Origin: Fragum whitleyi
Lineage: Eukaryota; Mollusca; Bivalvia; Cardiida; Cardiidae
DNA length: 64,000 nt
Reading direction: 5' to 3'
Assembly: GCA_948146395.1 (NCBI GenBank)
Contig: OX411552.1
Location: 52,564,399-52,628,398, forward strand
Every line of letters starts with the position of its first letter. The stretch's first letter is position 1. A program made the translations under genes and the position numbers. The notes below the pieces were generated by a model, which was given only the letters and a program-made list of their open reading frames with translations, ran no database searches and was not told where the DNA came from. Shown piece after piece: positions 34,457 through 47,814 of the stretch.

Positions 34457-34929
34457 TTAAATCGCATGCATCTCCATCTTTATATTCCCTTTTCACAGAA
34501 TTTTCCCCATAGATAAACCATCAGACTTTTGTTATGATCCTTAGATAACAATCGTGCAATGCACCGAAACAGTACCCATCAACAGCTTAATGACCGCAAA
34601 TTAAGGTGACGGAATTCATTCCAGGTCAATACAAATGTTCAATAAAAAAGGGACATAAAATAAGTCCGTACTAAAACAAACAACCATCCTCTCTGGCTGT
34701 ATATCTAGTTCTTTTATGTAAGCTGTTTTAATTATACACTAGAGTAAATAGATCAGGTAATATCGCTTTTGTTCTCTCCTTGTGATCGATGGTTTGTTCG
34801 TAGTTGAGGTTGCTTTCAATGAAATTGAAGCAATGTTATGAATGTTTCAAATACAACTACATGTATAACAATATCTCTGGACAACCCCTGATTCCAAGAT
34901 TATTGAAACGATGTTTATGTACACAATAT

Positions 34930-35140
34930 CAAATGAGCCTGTGCGTGACATTTTCAAACAATTTTTACATGCGCGAGGGGTGCAAAGTTTGATAAGCCTA
35001 GACATTTCACGAAGTGCAGTTAGAAGAGTGCCTAACTGTCTAAAGGTACTTTGAGACCTTGTCTATCTGCCTAAAGCATAGTGAAGACTTTGGTCTGACT
35101 GTTCGGATGAACAGGACGGTCAGAGTCTTTACTTTGCAAA
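34930..35140. repeat. Dispersed repeat, ATGAGCCTRTGCGTG family
   Basis: CAAATGAGCCTGTGCGTGAC, CTTTGAGACCTTGTCTATCT and TAGTGAAGACTTTGGTCTGA. The 61.4-kb copy shares most of these blocks, rearranged. Confidence 0.4.
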
Positions 35141-35279
35141 AAAACATTTGAAGAAGAAGGATATGTCTGGCACAGGTTCAAATATTTGAGTCAGTAGGAC
35201 GAATTCGGATGTACATGTAAATTCGAAAGGTTCGAGATGCTTTTGTTAAACCTCACGCCCTGCAAATGCATTTTTTATT

Positions 35280-35640
35280 TAAAGCTGACCTTGACTTATG
35301 TCCTTCAAATCGGAACCAACACAACGGTCTTGTCACAAGCAACACACATGTGAAATAAGAAGACTATCCACATACCATCGAAAAGCTATGGAACTTTTTT
35401 AAAGTTTATATATTGAAATTAAATGACCTTGTTAATATGCACTGATCTTCACCGATGGCCTCCAACTGGTACTGTTATATAGGTGAAGTCATAAGCAATA
35501 CACATGTGAAATATAACGACTCTACCATATACCTTTTCAAAGTTTAAGCCAATGTAAAAATTTAAATTTTACGCATATTTGACCTTGAAAACGACATTGA
35601 CCTTGACTGATGACATGTAAGTGTATTGCTATGGTCACCT
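35280..35640. repeat. Tandem GACCTTGA-type units, second locus
   Basis: Two diverged units contain GCTGACCTTGACTTATG, CTTGTCACAAGCAACACACA and GTGAAATAAGAAGACT, matching the motifs at 15100-15660. Confidence 0.5.
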
Positions 35641-35898
35641 TATATGATGAACAACAAAAAAACGCATCACCTTTGAATGACAAATAATTCTGCCTCGAAA
35701 TCGACTGATTTGCTGTTATGACATTACTTTATTTTTGTCGGTCCACCAGGTCAATAATTGTGGTAAAATTCATTCCCGAGCCCAAACTTACTCGAGCAGA
35801 CTTTTGAATATGATAAATATGTTTTCTGCTCATGCAGCAGCTCGAATGCATCTTACGAAACCAAAGTTGGCCGGGTAATCAGCACATACAGATGGTAA

Positions 35899-35966
35899 CT
35901 AAAAACGTGAAAACATTAATCAGATAAAGACTTGGCTTAATCAGAATAATGTTTTCACGTTTTTAG
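35899..35966. repeat. Inverted repeat
   Basis: CTAAAAACGTGAAAACATTA is mirrored by TAATGTTTTCACGTTTTTAG across a 28-bp loop. It is perfect over 20 bp. Confidence 0.5.
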
Positions 35967-38900
35967 TTTCGAGTTTGGTAGTAGCGAAAAATTGAATTTC
36001 GCAACGCCATCGCGCATAATCATATTGAACTGATTCATTTACGTGATTAAAATCAAGGACACATGCATCTGCCATGATGGGTCATAACTCGACCATTGCC
36101 AGGTTAAAACGTCGATTATAACAACTACCGGTGCCGAACCGTGGATTCTGACAGGATAGGAGAGGAGGATCGTAATGGGTTATGACCGGAAACTCTTTGC
36201 TCTCAAGGTCACAGTTTTTAGGTTATTGTGTACTAGCGATGACAGTGAACCACAAAGATGAGGTATCTGGGCCGTTTTTCGACTCATTCATAAACGAAAG
36301 CCATAGGGTAAACCTCCGCACGTAAGTCAATGCTAGGGTCTATTCATCTCATGCCATTTCGCACTTAGTTAGGCCAGTGCCTTCTATTTCACCGACCGCA
36401 CTTATCTCAAACTCGAGCATATCAGAAACTAGCTTGAAATGAGAGTATAAGTATAAAAAGAGCAGGAAACCAAAAGGTTTCGAGTCAGATTGAGGCAACA
36501 TGATGAGCAAATAGATAGCCATGTTTGGATTCACTCTTGGCAAACGGACACCACTTCTCAATTGATGGAGAATAGTTCTAAAAGTCTGAAACTTTGAATT
36601 CGTGAAGAAATGCATGAGTATCAACAAGCGCAAAGTTATCCAAACTATACTTAACGTACAACAATTGGGCAAATCTTTAAATGTTTCATGGCACCAAAGT
36701 AAAAAATAACACCAAGGAACGAGCAAAATTAGATTAAAGTGTACTAATGATATTGACAACATTTAGACCAAAAATAGCTTAGATGAAACGTTATTTATAT
36801 TCATTTAAATGCTAAAAATCAATTTTCTTTGTTAGGAAGGCATATTTTATACTACGTGACTGTATTTCTGTTTTTATCTCTTTTTTTCTCTACAATCACC
36901 CGAGACACTTTTGATGATCAAAAGCACAATTTATTTTGACAATAGTTATCAAACGATTCATAACATATTGATCCTTTTATCAGTTACGGACAATGAAACG
37001 TAATGTCAAAGTCAAGCCAAAAACAGCGTTCTTGGAAGAAAAAAATCAGTCCATGTGTGATATATCCAACTATTCCGCATGTCTGATCCAAGTCTTACCA
37101 GCGTCCTAATTTGGAGGCTAATGCCTTATCGTCTCTGATCACAATGAGAGAATATTTCTAATGTCATGTCTGGCTGCCCTGGTATCTCAAAGTTTTCCAT
37201 AACGGACACTTAAAGCACAGGCTAAAATTTACCTCTTGTTGTGCTGGACCCGCTGTATGTCTGTATGGGCAGGGGGCATAGACAACCATCAGCTTGCTTA
37301 TATGCACAGTCTGATCTCAATTCACCTCATGAGCGTAGCTAGTATTTTAGACTTTATACGCACTCAGAAGGCGACCGAAAAAGAATATATTGGATAAAGG
37401 CGATATGTGGACTAACACAAAAGATGAATGCCCTCCATCCATTCCCCATTTTGTCCTGATTTAGCAGGCCATAGGAAACAACCCTATATCCTGGAAATTG
37501 CCCAGGAAAAAGATAATCGAGTCAAAAACCGAACAACGTGTGTACTACGTAGCTTTTTTGTGCTCATGTGCGCGAAAAAAAGGGCTACTATACGCCATCA
37601 ACTTATGTGCGAAACGAATTGTATTGTGTGTTCAACGCAGTGCTTGCATTTCACTACGCTATTCTAAAATCAAAGTACTGATAGTACTGAAGGCGAGGGA
37701 ACTGAATAGACGAAACAACACTCGAGGTCAATTTTCTGGAATATAACATTGATTATTCACCTTGTCCTTATCATGCATACCAGATATTTTCTACCTTTCA
37801 CTGCCAATAACACTTCTGTTATTAAGATACATAGCTTTTGTATTTGATCTTGACGGATGACCTTCCTAATAGAGAAAAGAAAAAAATGCTGCTAACTAAC
37901 ATTTTCATCTTTCTCTCTAATAGTATCTACCCTTTTTTATACAAAGGGGGTGTTCCAAATATATAGTAAAATGTGCCCACGCTTAGATTTTTATGATATT
38001 GTGGGTAATTGTAGTACTGGGTATACTGATTAAGGAAATGACTTTTTTTTCCAAAATGAGTAAAGAGGGTCGACCATAAAGTACCCGAAAGCACATCTTA
38101 TCGAATGCAAAGGGGTGTCAGGAAAAAAATCACATTGCAAGGAAATTTTGGAATCTGTAAAAAGAATTTGTTACTGATTTAAAAGACAATTGGTACCTTT
38201 ATGTTTTTATATAGGTTGGGATCTTATGTCTGTTTCCTCCTAACAGATAATCCAAAAAGTTCTTGAAAAATTCATGAAAATTTGAAAAAAATGAAATAAT
38301 GTTCGGAGTTAAAGGGTTAAAATTTCTAAGTTGTAGCTCTAGTCCAGTTATCAAACTCTTTTAAAATTAAGATACATATGTTCTTAATGTTTACAGAAAG
38401 TTTCATTGAAATCGAAAACCGGTAAGTTAGTCGAAAATCTCTTAGTGTAGAAGATAGTGGGTGGGGTAAGATATAGATTCCACCTATCTGATTATCTTAA
38501 AGTGTGAATAACTTTTCAACGGCTGTAGACAGGATGTTCATATTTCATACATGGATCCTTTGTGACAAAGCCTATTTACAAACATTGGTCAAAATCAGCT
38601 GTCAAGGTCAAGGTTTATTATCAAGGTCATTGTTATAAATAAAAAAACTTCATTGAGCTTTGGGAACATACTTTGCAAAAGTAATGAATGATGATTTTGA
38701 TTTTCAATTATAGTTTCTTTTAAACAAATGTATTTCAGTTTGTTCCTAACTCAAAGTCATTTGTGAAGGTCAATGTCAGATTTTCTTTTAAACAAACTCA
38801 TTTCAGATGTTTCCTTACTCAATGTCATGTTTAAAGGTCAATGCCACATATGAGGATGGTGTTTAGGATTTGACAATACGTATTTTCTGTCACAATCCTG

Positions 38901-39561
38901 TAGAAGTTACGTGTAGTATGTTTTACAGGTCCGTTTTAGAAATATGATTCCTCCCAAGAAAACGCGAGACACTTTTAGCAATAAATCAAAATTTAATCGT
39001 ATTGTAGATTATGAAATGAAAAACTTTGGAAGGAAAAACAGTGTGGGAAAAGTAGGAATGTCATGTTACAAGCGTTTTCTTCAATTATACAGTGTTTTCC
39101 TTTGGGTAATGAAAATGTCGAGTTTTGGGATAGGCAATTTATATATTTGAATTTCTTAAGTTTACAAATGAAGATGAACAATCACTACATTCCTGAAGGA
39201 CCTACAACATTCAAGCTTTGCTTATACATGTACTAGTCCTTCCTAAAATATACTTGCCTCCGGCCCGAGGGTTATTGTCTCTGCTGACCCCTAGTCTTAA
39301 TTCAAATAAGAAATACTACTATAACGATAATACAATTTGAAAGAATAATCTTTTTTTCTTATTACCGGCCCCTTTTCCGTTGTCATTCAAATTAAAAAAA
39401 CCCATAATTTATTGTTATAATAATTTGTTTATATACTTTTTTCCATAACTGGCCACGATACTTGTACATTGTACTTGGCCAGGTCGATGATATCATAAGG
39501 TTATGCATAAACATATTATGGAAATCTTTCATAAACCCTAAAAGGAGTATTGCATCTTAAA

Positions 39562-40289
39562 AACAAGAGGACCGTGATGGTCCTAGATAGCTCACCTGAG
39601 TCTATTTGATCCCTGGGACATCACATGAATTAAATAGGCAGATGTCAACAAGAAGACAATTTCTACATAAGATCAATACCATGGAATGTTTTCAGCCAAG
39701 AGCATGAAAAATATGCCTTTTGGCTCTTTGATTCTAAGTAAAAGGGTTGCACCCGGTTGGAGCCCAAATGTGACCCAAGGGTTTTGATATGAACAAACTT
39801 GGTAGAGGTCCATTAGATGATGCTACATACCAAATATGAAAGCTGTCTGCCTTCTTGTTTTAGAAGAGAAGTTTTTTGTTTAAGTTTTTCGCTCTTTGAT
39901 TCTATGTAAAAAGGGTTGCGCCCGGATGGAGCCCAAATGTGACCCCAGGGTCTTGAAAGGAACAAACTTGGTAGAGGTCCACTAGATGATGCTACATACC
40001 AAATATGAAAGTTGTCCACCTTCTTGTTTCAGAGAAGAAGATTTTTGAAGATTTTCATATTTTCACTTGTTTTGTTAAAGAAAAGGGAAAGTTAAGGGTG
40101 GATTTTATTTATTTGAACAACTTTGGTAGAGCTTGACCCAAGGAACATCCCAGCCAAGTTTCATCAATATTGGTCCACAGGTTTAGGAGGAGAAGACGTT
40201 TAAAGAAATTGTGGACGACGCACGACTGGCGACGGACATTCTACGATCACATTAGCTTATCGTGAGCACTTCGTGCTCAGGTGAGCTAA
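39562..40289. mobile_element. Tandem-unit element with GCTCACCTGAG/CTCAGGTGAGC ends, nested
   Basis: It starts AAACAAGAGGACCGTGATGG then AGCTCACCTGAG, and ends GCACTTCGTGCTCAGGTGAG then CTAAAA, so the ends are inverted. It contains two units about 170 bp apart (GCTCTTTGATTCTAAGTAAA from 39722 and GCTCTTTGATTCTATGTAAA from 39890). Elements of this design are, from memory, very common in bivalve genomes. It has no coding capacity. Confidence 0.65.
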
Positions 40290-40558
40290 AAACAAACATA
40301 GAATAAACAAAAATGCTAAGTTTTTGTTTTTTATTTTAGTGTAACCTTGTTTGCTGACAATGGCCTTGCACATGTAAGACTATCATCAAGTTACTGGATG
40401 TGTTAACCTGAGATCATATATCCAACCAAAAATAAACATTGTATATCTTGAATAGGCTCGCATTTTTGTTTATTTTTGCTAAGTTTAACCTTTTAGGTGA
40501 AATTGAACATAGAACTTGAATGTGTATACATACATACTTTTAAGCAATTTTTATTTTT

Positions 40559-41650
40559 GAGTGTGTAAAAAATTGTCAAACAACATAGAACTTTTCATTT
40601 TATATATTAATTATCTTAATCACTTTTATAGGCTTTACAGTAGATGAAAACTATGCATATGCAATGCATAAATTGACAAGTATAAAGAAATTATACATGT
40701 AGCATATTAAACTACCCCATCAACTTACCTAAACATGGATGACCCTGACCTCAGAGATTTCAGATCTCAAGTGATTTGATTCATTATGATGTCACATATG
40801 AGTAGTGTATCTAGAAAAGGGTTGAAGTAATTGGCAAATATCATTTTTTTATGATGTGCAGACAGATATGCAAATTTCTAAGAGGCAGACAGACAGATAG
40901 ATATATAGCCAGTCACTAGATCTAGCACACAACATTTTTCCTATTCTTTTCAACTCAGGAAAACAAGAAACAAATTCTGTAAAACTTACTGTAAGATACT
41001 ATTGAAATTTTTGCAAGGATTAAAGAAAATCAAGTAAATTATATTTTTCATTTTACCCCACCCACTTTTTCAACATTGGGGTAAAGCAAGGGCTGTAATT
41101 TGACCCAGTTTAGTGATAAAAAAACATCATATGCAGTAGAATCCTTGACTAGTAATTATTTGCAAATTTGTATAAAGATAAATGCAAAGACATTTAAATA
41201 ATGTCTATTTCAGGACATAATATAAGATTTTGGATGAATCTTGAAACTAAAGATATGTATTTATAAGCATAAAAAAATAATGTTACCGGTTTTCAATCTT
41301 CTTTAAATTTTTACACAAGAAAAAAGGATAGTAGAGCTTATTTTTTGAAGAGTAACTAAACTGGACTAGCATCAGAAGGTACTAATTTATGCGCTCAAAA
41401 TTTATATTCACCTCAATTTTTTTTAAAAAAATAAGAAATTTTTATATTCAAGAGTATAAAAATTCGTCAAACAACATAAAACTTGCCATTTATATATTTA
41501 TTATCTTTATAATTACTATAAACTTTACAGTACATAAAAAACAATTCAAAAATTGATAAGTATAAAGAAATTATAGCATATTAAATTACCCCACCCACTT
41601 ACCTCAACATGGATTAAGACAAGGGGCTGTAATTTGACCTCTTTTTGAGA
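40559..41650 (+). repeat. Direct duplicated block inside the 3.8-kb unit
   Basis: GTCAAACAACATAGAACTTT ... TTGACAAGTATAAAGAAATT ... CTACCCCATCAACTTACC (40576-40730) recurs as GTCAAACAACATAAAACTTG ... TTGATAAGTATAAAGAAATT ... TTACCCCACCCACTTACC (41467-41605). A third partial unit ends at CCCCACCCACTTTTTCAACA (41058). Confidence 0.55.
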
Positions 41651-44600
41651 TATTGACAAATGAAAGTTTGTTCTGTGGTACATTTAATGCGTGGTATGTA
41701 TTTGCAAAGTTTCATGAAAATCTGTGCGTGGGCACTTTTGGAACACCTCCTTTTACTAATTTGCCCACATATTGTATGTAATCTGCAACCCTTTACAATT
41801 TGGGCCTTTCTAAACATTTGTTGTCATGTAATGGATAAATCTAAATTTGAAAAATTTTAAAGTCTTGTCCCTTCCTTAAACAGACGAAAAAATTTGAGAC
41901 GGGGCCAACTTGGATAAGGTTGCAAACATTAAACAACATGAGTGTAATTTGATATATATCTAGGGTAGAAATTAGAAAATAATGGGGTATGAGTATAGGG
42001 TGGACCACATTGTGGTAAAGGAAGAAATTGACCCTTTCAATTTTTTGTGTTCCCACGGTAAAATATAACTTCTTTATGGAATTCAATTCAAGGTAAAAGA
42101 AAAGAAAGATCCGACGAGCTTGTGCCCCTAGAAAAACAGCATTACTACGATTGTTAGACGGAATGATTGAATGGATAAATTGACTGACTAGTAGCGAACC
42201 AATCAACTCAAATAAAAATATAAAAACGCGAGTTGCTCCTGTCTGCAAAGATTCCCAGGGCATAGTAATCTATACCTTGGGAATTAGTTGTCTTGGTGGA
42301 CTCAGCGTTACATAGTGAGCATACCGTTCAACATTTTTCCTTTGAAGTGAGTACGGAATGTGGCTTACGATTCCATAAGGTAAACGGAACCCTTGGTTTC
42401 CCTCGCCTAAAAAAAACAGCATAAAAGATTAAAGTAATGGAGAAGATGCCTTCAAATGTCACCTTGCCTCTTTAAAAACCAGGCCTTCACCGCTTTTAAC
42501 GCTTTGATTATGATTTATGAGTTGGTGAATAATCACACCATCGTAACGACAGCTTGAATAAGCTGTAAATAGTTTCGATGTTGTTATCATTCCTCAACGA
42601 TATTTTTCGAAAGAGGAATTATTTCTTTTACACACTTACGTGATGTGCCTAATGGTAGTTACGCCCTTGCACCTGGTATTCCTTTTTAAAAAGAAAAATT
42701 AATCAAATTTCATTTTCGAAATAATTACGTATTCAAAATATGTGCATGCAGTGCTTTCGGTAGTTTGATTTTCGATACAATTTTGTAAAGTTTATTCAGC
42801 ATGACAAGGGTTTAGATAAAATGTCATAACTTGACTAAAAAGGAATCGTCATGGACAAGACTTTAGCTATCAAAATATTATTATCACGCGAATGTCTGAC
42901 TGTGTCAGAAGCTTTAGTTCGTCTATGAATGGCTTCCATACGAAGATTGACATCGAAAGGCAATTATTGGATAAATTGGTTTGTTCTGGAACACAGTCAC
43001 ATTTTTGGTGAACGAACGTCGTTCACCAGTGTTATATACCATGTCAGGAAAATCCTGTTGGATGTTAATACGTTTGAAATAAAGTAGCGCCTCTTAAAAT
43101 TCAATTTAGTATCTTTCAATATTTTTCTCCGCAAAATCGCTGTTTTTTTTTGTTTAAAAGCGTGCTTCTAGTATTCTTTAACAAGTGAAAATAATGAAAA
43201 TTCGCCTTGAAAAACACAAAATGATCTTGCAATGTTTATCAAGGGAATTTTTGATCGGCGTAAGCTTGTCGAAAGTTTAAAGCAAAAACAAAGTTTGTGT
43301 CTAGACACCGTAGAGACAGATACTATGTTTTTGACCCAAGCCTTCGCTGGTGCAACTTGTAGTAATTAGCCGGAAATACGTGTTTATTTAGGTCATGTCC
43401 TCTTGAACTTACATTCGGCAATACTCGGGCGATCTCAGACGGCTCCGATTTAAATGTAGGTTAGAGGAATCGGCCGAGTTGAGACGAATGACACATCAAG
43501 ACACCTTGTGTCATTAGAAACGGTAACGCGGTTTTACATAACTTTTCAACTAGCGACAGTCAGTCTCGAGACGGGTTTTAAGAATGATTCGACATGTGTT
43601 TTACATGTACAACCTTTCTTGTACTTTTATTTGAATAGGGATGAACGCCGCTATTAAGATTTTTCTGTAAAAGTGCGTTGGCTGAAGTAGGGCTTGTAAG
43701 GATACACTCGAATATTCGGTGATTATTCCAAGCGAAAACGTTTCGTATTCGTCTGTCTCAGAAGCGAATATTGCCGAATACCAAATGCGACAGGCACGAA
43801 AGATATTTCATTGGGGCCATTCTACTTTGCATTTTTTCAATCTGTAAAACCATATCAATTCAAAATTCTAATTGAAAATTAAATAAATGATAGCTAATTG
43901 ACGAGTAGATATTGCCGTGGTCAAGGGAGGACCAGATCCGTCATGCACTTGTTTACAATTCGACAGGCGGGTTTAGTTGTTAAATTATTCTGGAAAAGTC
44001 ATTGCGTTTTTTACAGAAATCATAAAAATCTAAATCGATGAATAAGAACTGGATCCATCCTTCCCAAAATACGTTTAGAATTGGTTAACTACAGTTTAAG
44101 CAAAAACTAGCTCCGAGCAGAAATTCTAATATCAGCCGCAATACTGTAATAAGATATCGATAGTAAGTGATTTTACAAGCATCCAAACTCTTGAAGGTAA
44201 ACAATAGGTTCTCGTGCAAAAAATAAACCGACAATTGTAAGGATTCCCAACTCTTTTTGGAAAGAAAGTCGGAGGGAAAAAAACATTGTATTATACTTAA
44301 ACTTAGTCATAGACATAGTCATGCAATTATAACTTCCCTTTAAAAAATAAACTTCTTAAATAAGATTCTTATTCGCTTTTGATGTAGAAATTACAAAAAT
44401 ACAAAAATACAATTACAAAAATAATATTTATAAAGACTTTTAGTATGCAATTTACTATGGAGCAATTGTTTAATATAAAAAGTTATACTTTAAATTTCTA
44501 AACCTTAAACAGAAATTATCTATGAATTATACTAATAGGGCACTAGACCTCCTTTAACCTATACCTAAATATTTCTCATCCTGCAGTGTTATAAAATTGA

Positions 44601-45419
44601 ATAACGACCTAAGTGTCAACCACGGAAGTGGTTATGGCTTCAAATATGTTATAAAATAATCTCTCAGTTTATGGTTCAAAATACTATCAATAAGTTAACA
44701 AATCATAACTTTAAACAATGAGTACAGTTCAGGACTGACTGATATTCATAGGTGTTTCTTTGGTTGGTACTCAAAGACCTTTTTCATCCTCTGAGAAGAA
44801 ACAAAGATAGTTAAAAAAGTTAAAACAAATACAACAAATTTACTTGAAATAAGCTTAAACATGATAACAACTACTTTTGTAAAAACAAACACCATTGGAT
44901 ATAGGTTAAAGACAGTTTTAGATAGGATTAAATCGTTTTCTCCATTTATGTTTAATTAATAAATGTACCTATTTCAAGTGTGTAAAAGAAATTTTCACAG
45001 AGTAACATCTCATATTCTAACAAATATTTTTCTAACAGGATTTTCCTCTCTTTCCCTTTCTTTGAATTGGCAGTGAAATTTCCGAATAACGGAAATTTTG
45101 TCGAGACAATTCTTCCCACTTTTTTTACATTCGTAATTTCTCTTTTCTAATTGAATTCAATATATCACTCTAGAATGCCATCAGGTTCGTTCACCATCAG
45201 TACTTTCAGTGCTTTGATTATTAATCTAGTTAGACTAAGCAGTAAATATTGCTGTTAGTACGTGCTTTGATTTCTTACAAATTTATAAACGGGTTATTCA
45301 AAGCTTATTTTTGAGTGTACTTAATAAAAAAAAAGATAGAAAGACTATAATTATGTTTTATGGCGCAAACAAAAATGGTTTAATAACCTCGTGAAATTAA
45401 GGCCTTTCCAATACAAAAC

Positions 45420-45555
45420 CAGAAATCCTAAGCAATCCATTCAAAGTATTTATATCACTCACAAAAATCGTTCATATCGCTCCCAAAAACTCTCAAAGCA
45501 GTCTACACATTTATCCAAATAATTCCATAATTTTTGAACTAGTGTGAATTTTAAG
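45420..45555. repeat. Diverged MITE family 1-like fragment
   Basis: Interior motifs such as CCATTCAAAG, CACTCACAAAAATCGTTCA and CTCCCAAAAACTCTCAAAGC resemble the family 1 core. Ends not found. Confidence 0.35.
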
Positions 45556-45573
45556 CGTCTGACGATTAGTACG

Positions 45574-45575
<2 letters not shown>

Positions 45576-45659
<84 letters not shown>
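45576..45659. repeat. Perfect 84-bp GA microsatellite
   Basis: 42 uninterrupted GA repeats, the purest simple repeat in the window. Confidence 0.97.
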
Positions 45660-45661
<2 letters not shown>

Positions 45662-45888
45662 CGTTCTTTTCGCTGTTAGTGATGCTATCTGTATATCGTC
45701 AGTGAGCGGTCCAAAAAGGTCGCATCTACAGCTTAAATGATACGACATTTTGGTCGCTCAACGACGATATGTATTTTCTTGAGAATTTCACCAAGCCACA
45801 TGTATGAACTGCCATGTTAGCGGACAAAATACACGATTTATCAACGTCAATGAATATATGGTAGTACATCTGTCATTTTTCAAGAAAA

Positions 45889-46000
45889 TTAAGATTCATT
45901 ACGAGACGTTTTCCTAACATGTAGTATGAGGAGTGGCAATTAAACATGAATAATTAAATCAAACCGTATTTTACTGCGTGAGAGACGAAATACCAGATGT
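45889..46000 (+). repeat. Dispersed repeat pair, copy 2
   Basis: TTAAGATTCATTACGAGACG and AACATGAATAATTAAATCAA + ACCGTATTTTAC match 32636-32755. Confidence 0.45.
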
Positions 46001-47814
46001 TTTGTGAATTAGTTATAGTTCTACAGAGCTGTGTTAGAACCGGTTTTGAATTAAAGTATTTCAAAGTAGATATAAATGACAATACACTGACAAATCAAAA
46101 TCACTCAAAAGTTTAACGCAAAATCAATTTTATGAAAGCCCGAAGTAAAAATGCGTTTTGAAATAACATGTTTCAAAGTGGGGGGAAATGACGAACTACC
46201 ATAAACGGTGTTTCGATTCGATGCCAACCCGTTTAGGCACCTTGTAAAGTTTTCATAGTTGTTATTTCTTGAAATCTGATTTAATCTTCATACAAGCGGT
46301 CTAAGCCATGTATATTTTTGGAGGAAACGTGCCTGATTCACAGTCATGAAATAGGATTCTGTTGGTTAGTGCCACAGTCTCAGAGATATGGCTTGAATAC
46401 TGAATCAAGTAGAGTAAAACCCTAATTAATCTGAACTTGTTGCATCAAAATCGCCCAAATCTTTCAAAGCCTTAATTCAAATCACACCAAACAGCCCACG
46501 GTTTCGTTGAGAGTCATAAGCTTAATTACAACTTAGTTTCCAGTGAAGAATAAAAAGTAGTTTTAGAAAATCATTTATTTCAGTTTATTTGAACGAAATC
46601 AAAATAAGCGATGTTCTAGATCCTTCCTCGCTCATTTCCGAAAATATCTCATTCTCAAGTTACCGATTACTAAGGACAAGGGACCTTATGTTAATCGTAT
46701 TCAGGATGGAAGTTTTCTTTATTGGAAAGGAAATACTTAATTTATTTTGCTTTAAGTAAAAAAAAAATTAAAAATAAATGAATGAATGATTGCTTGCGCG
46801 TGAAATTATCATTTTTACGATGTTTTCATGTTAAACGGAGCGGATTTGATTACCGAAATTTATCATGCATTTAAGCCTACATTAACCTGATTTTTTTTAT
46901 TGAAATAATAATAAATCTATCATTGCCGCAAATGTAAACGCTTTGATTTGAAAGGTTTCATAAAATTTAAGCACTGAAAAAAGATTGCATTCATAATAGA
47001 ATAATACATAAACGTTTTATTTAGTGTCTTGAAAGAACAATGTTGTCTGGTCTCGGCTGCGGACAAGTTTCATCACTAGGCAAAGCCTCGTCAAGAAAAA
47101 TTCTCTGAACCTCAAACAATTAACATTGATATAAAATACATACATATACATATATTTTATTGGGCATAAAATAGTTTACAACATATTTATAGCCACAAAC
47201 ATTACAAAAACTAAATCACACAGAGTGGAACGTACATTATAATAGAATAATTGCAATCAAATAAAATAAAGAATTCTGATTGGTTTAAATCGCGTCACGT
47301 GGGGAAATCCATTGCACTTTATTTCTGTATAAAATGCAATAGGTCTTTCGGGAAACCCCCAACCTTCGATCTGAAAGTCATGTGTTGTAGGAACTCGAAT
47401 TAACATAGTTCCCGATCATCAACGCACCATTGCTATAAAGTCTATTATAAATTAAGATATTGTCGAAAGAATTTACGATTACAAGCATGCAGTTCTCATT
47501 CTGAGCCGACGTAAAGGCTTAGAAAAAGGAGAGTCGACGAAGACCATCAAGCAACCCTCTCAACTAAGACCGACCACGCCGTTTTCGTTTAAAAATACAC
47601 AGGCTACTAACTTGGCTGAAACAAGTTTTTTGTCATATCTCCCTCTACGAATTTGAAAGTTGTCGTTTATTTGTGTCTCATTTGTTTTACTTTATGGCAT
47701 TTTACTTCGATAGCGAGATAAAAAAAAAATACACGATCTAAAAGAAAGTAGACTTGAAGCTTTAATGTTTGGCCGAGTATTTTAATAGTTTCTTCGATCT
47801 AGAGGATTGCAATT

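Larger units (their letters stand above)
37943..41756. mobile_element. Large inverted-repeat-bounded unit, probably non-autonomous DNA transposon
   Basis: The left end reads AGGGGGTGTTCCAAA, then after a 14-bp insertion GTGCCCACGCTTAGATTTTT. The complement of the right end reads AGGAGGTGTTCCAAAA then GTGCCCACGCACAGATTTTC. Inside, GTGGGTGGGGTAA-type sequences are again inverted between the two sides (38458 versus 41585-41620). The interior is AT-rich with only one short ORF (38944-39150, 68 codons, not recognised) and contains a nested element at 39562-40289. No target duplication could be identified, so the exact outer limits are uncertain. Confidence 0.5.

Noticed and set aside
36349..36762. 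137-codon hydrophobic frame, minus strand
   Set aside because: No recognisable motif, no convincing splice or promoter context. A frame of this length is possible by chance in 64 kb of AT-rich DNA searched in six frames.
38944..39150. 68-codon frame starting PPKKTRDTF inside the 3.8-kb unit
   Set aside because: Lysine-rich start looks DNA-binding-like, but it is too short, has no recognisable domain, and lies in AT-rich repeat sequence.
41841..42263. 140-codon hydrophobic frame, minus strand
   Set aside because: Phe/Ile/Leu-rich as expected from AT-rich DNA, borders the end of the 3.8-kb unit, no motif or splice context.
42249..42283. Short hairpin ATTCCCAGGGCATAG / CTATACCTTGGGAAT
   Set aside because: A short imperfect stem of a kind expected by chance, with no context for a structural RNA.
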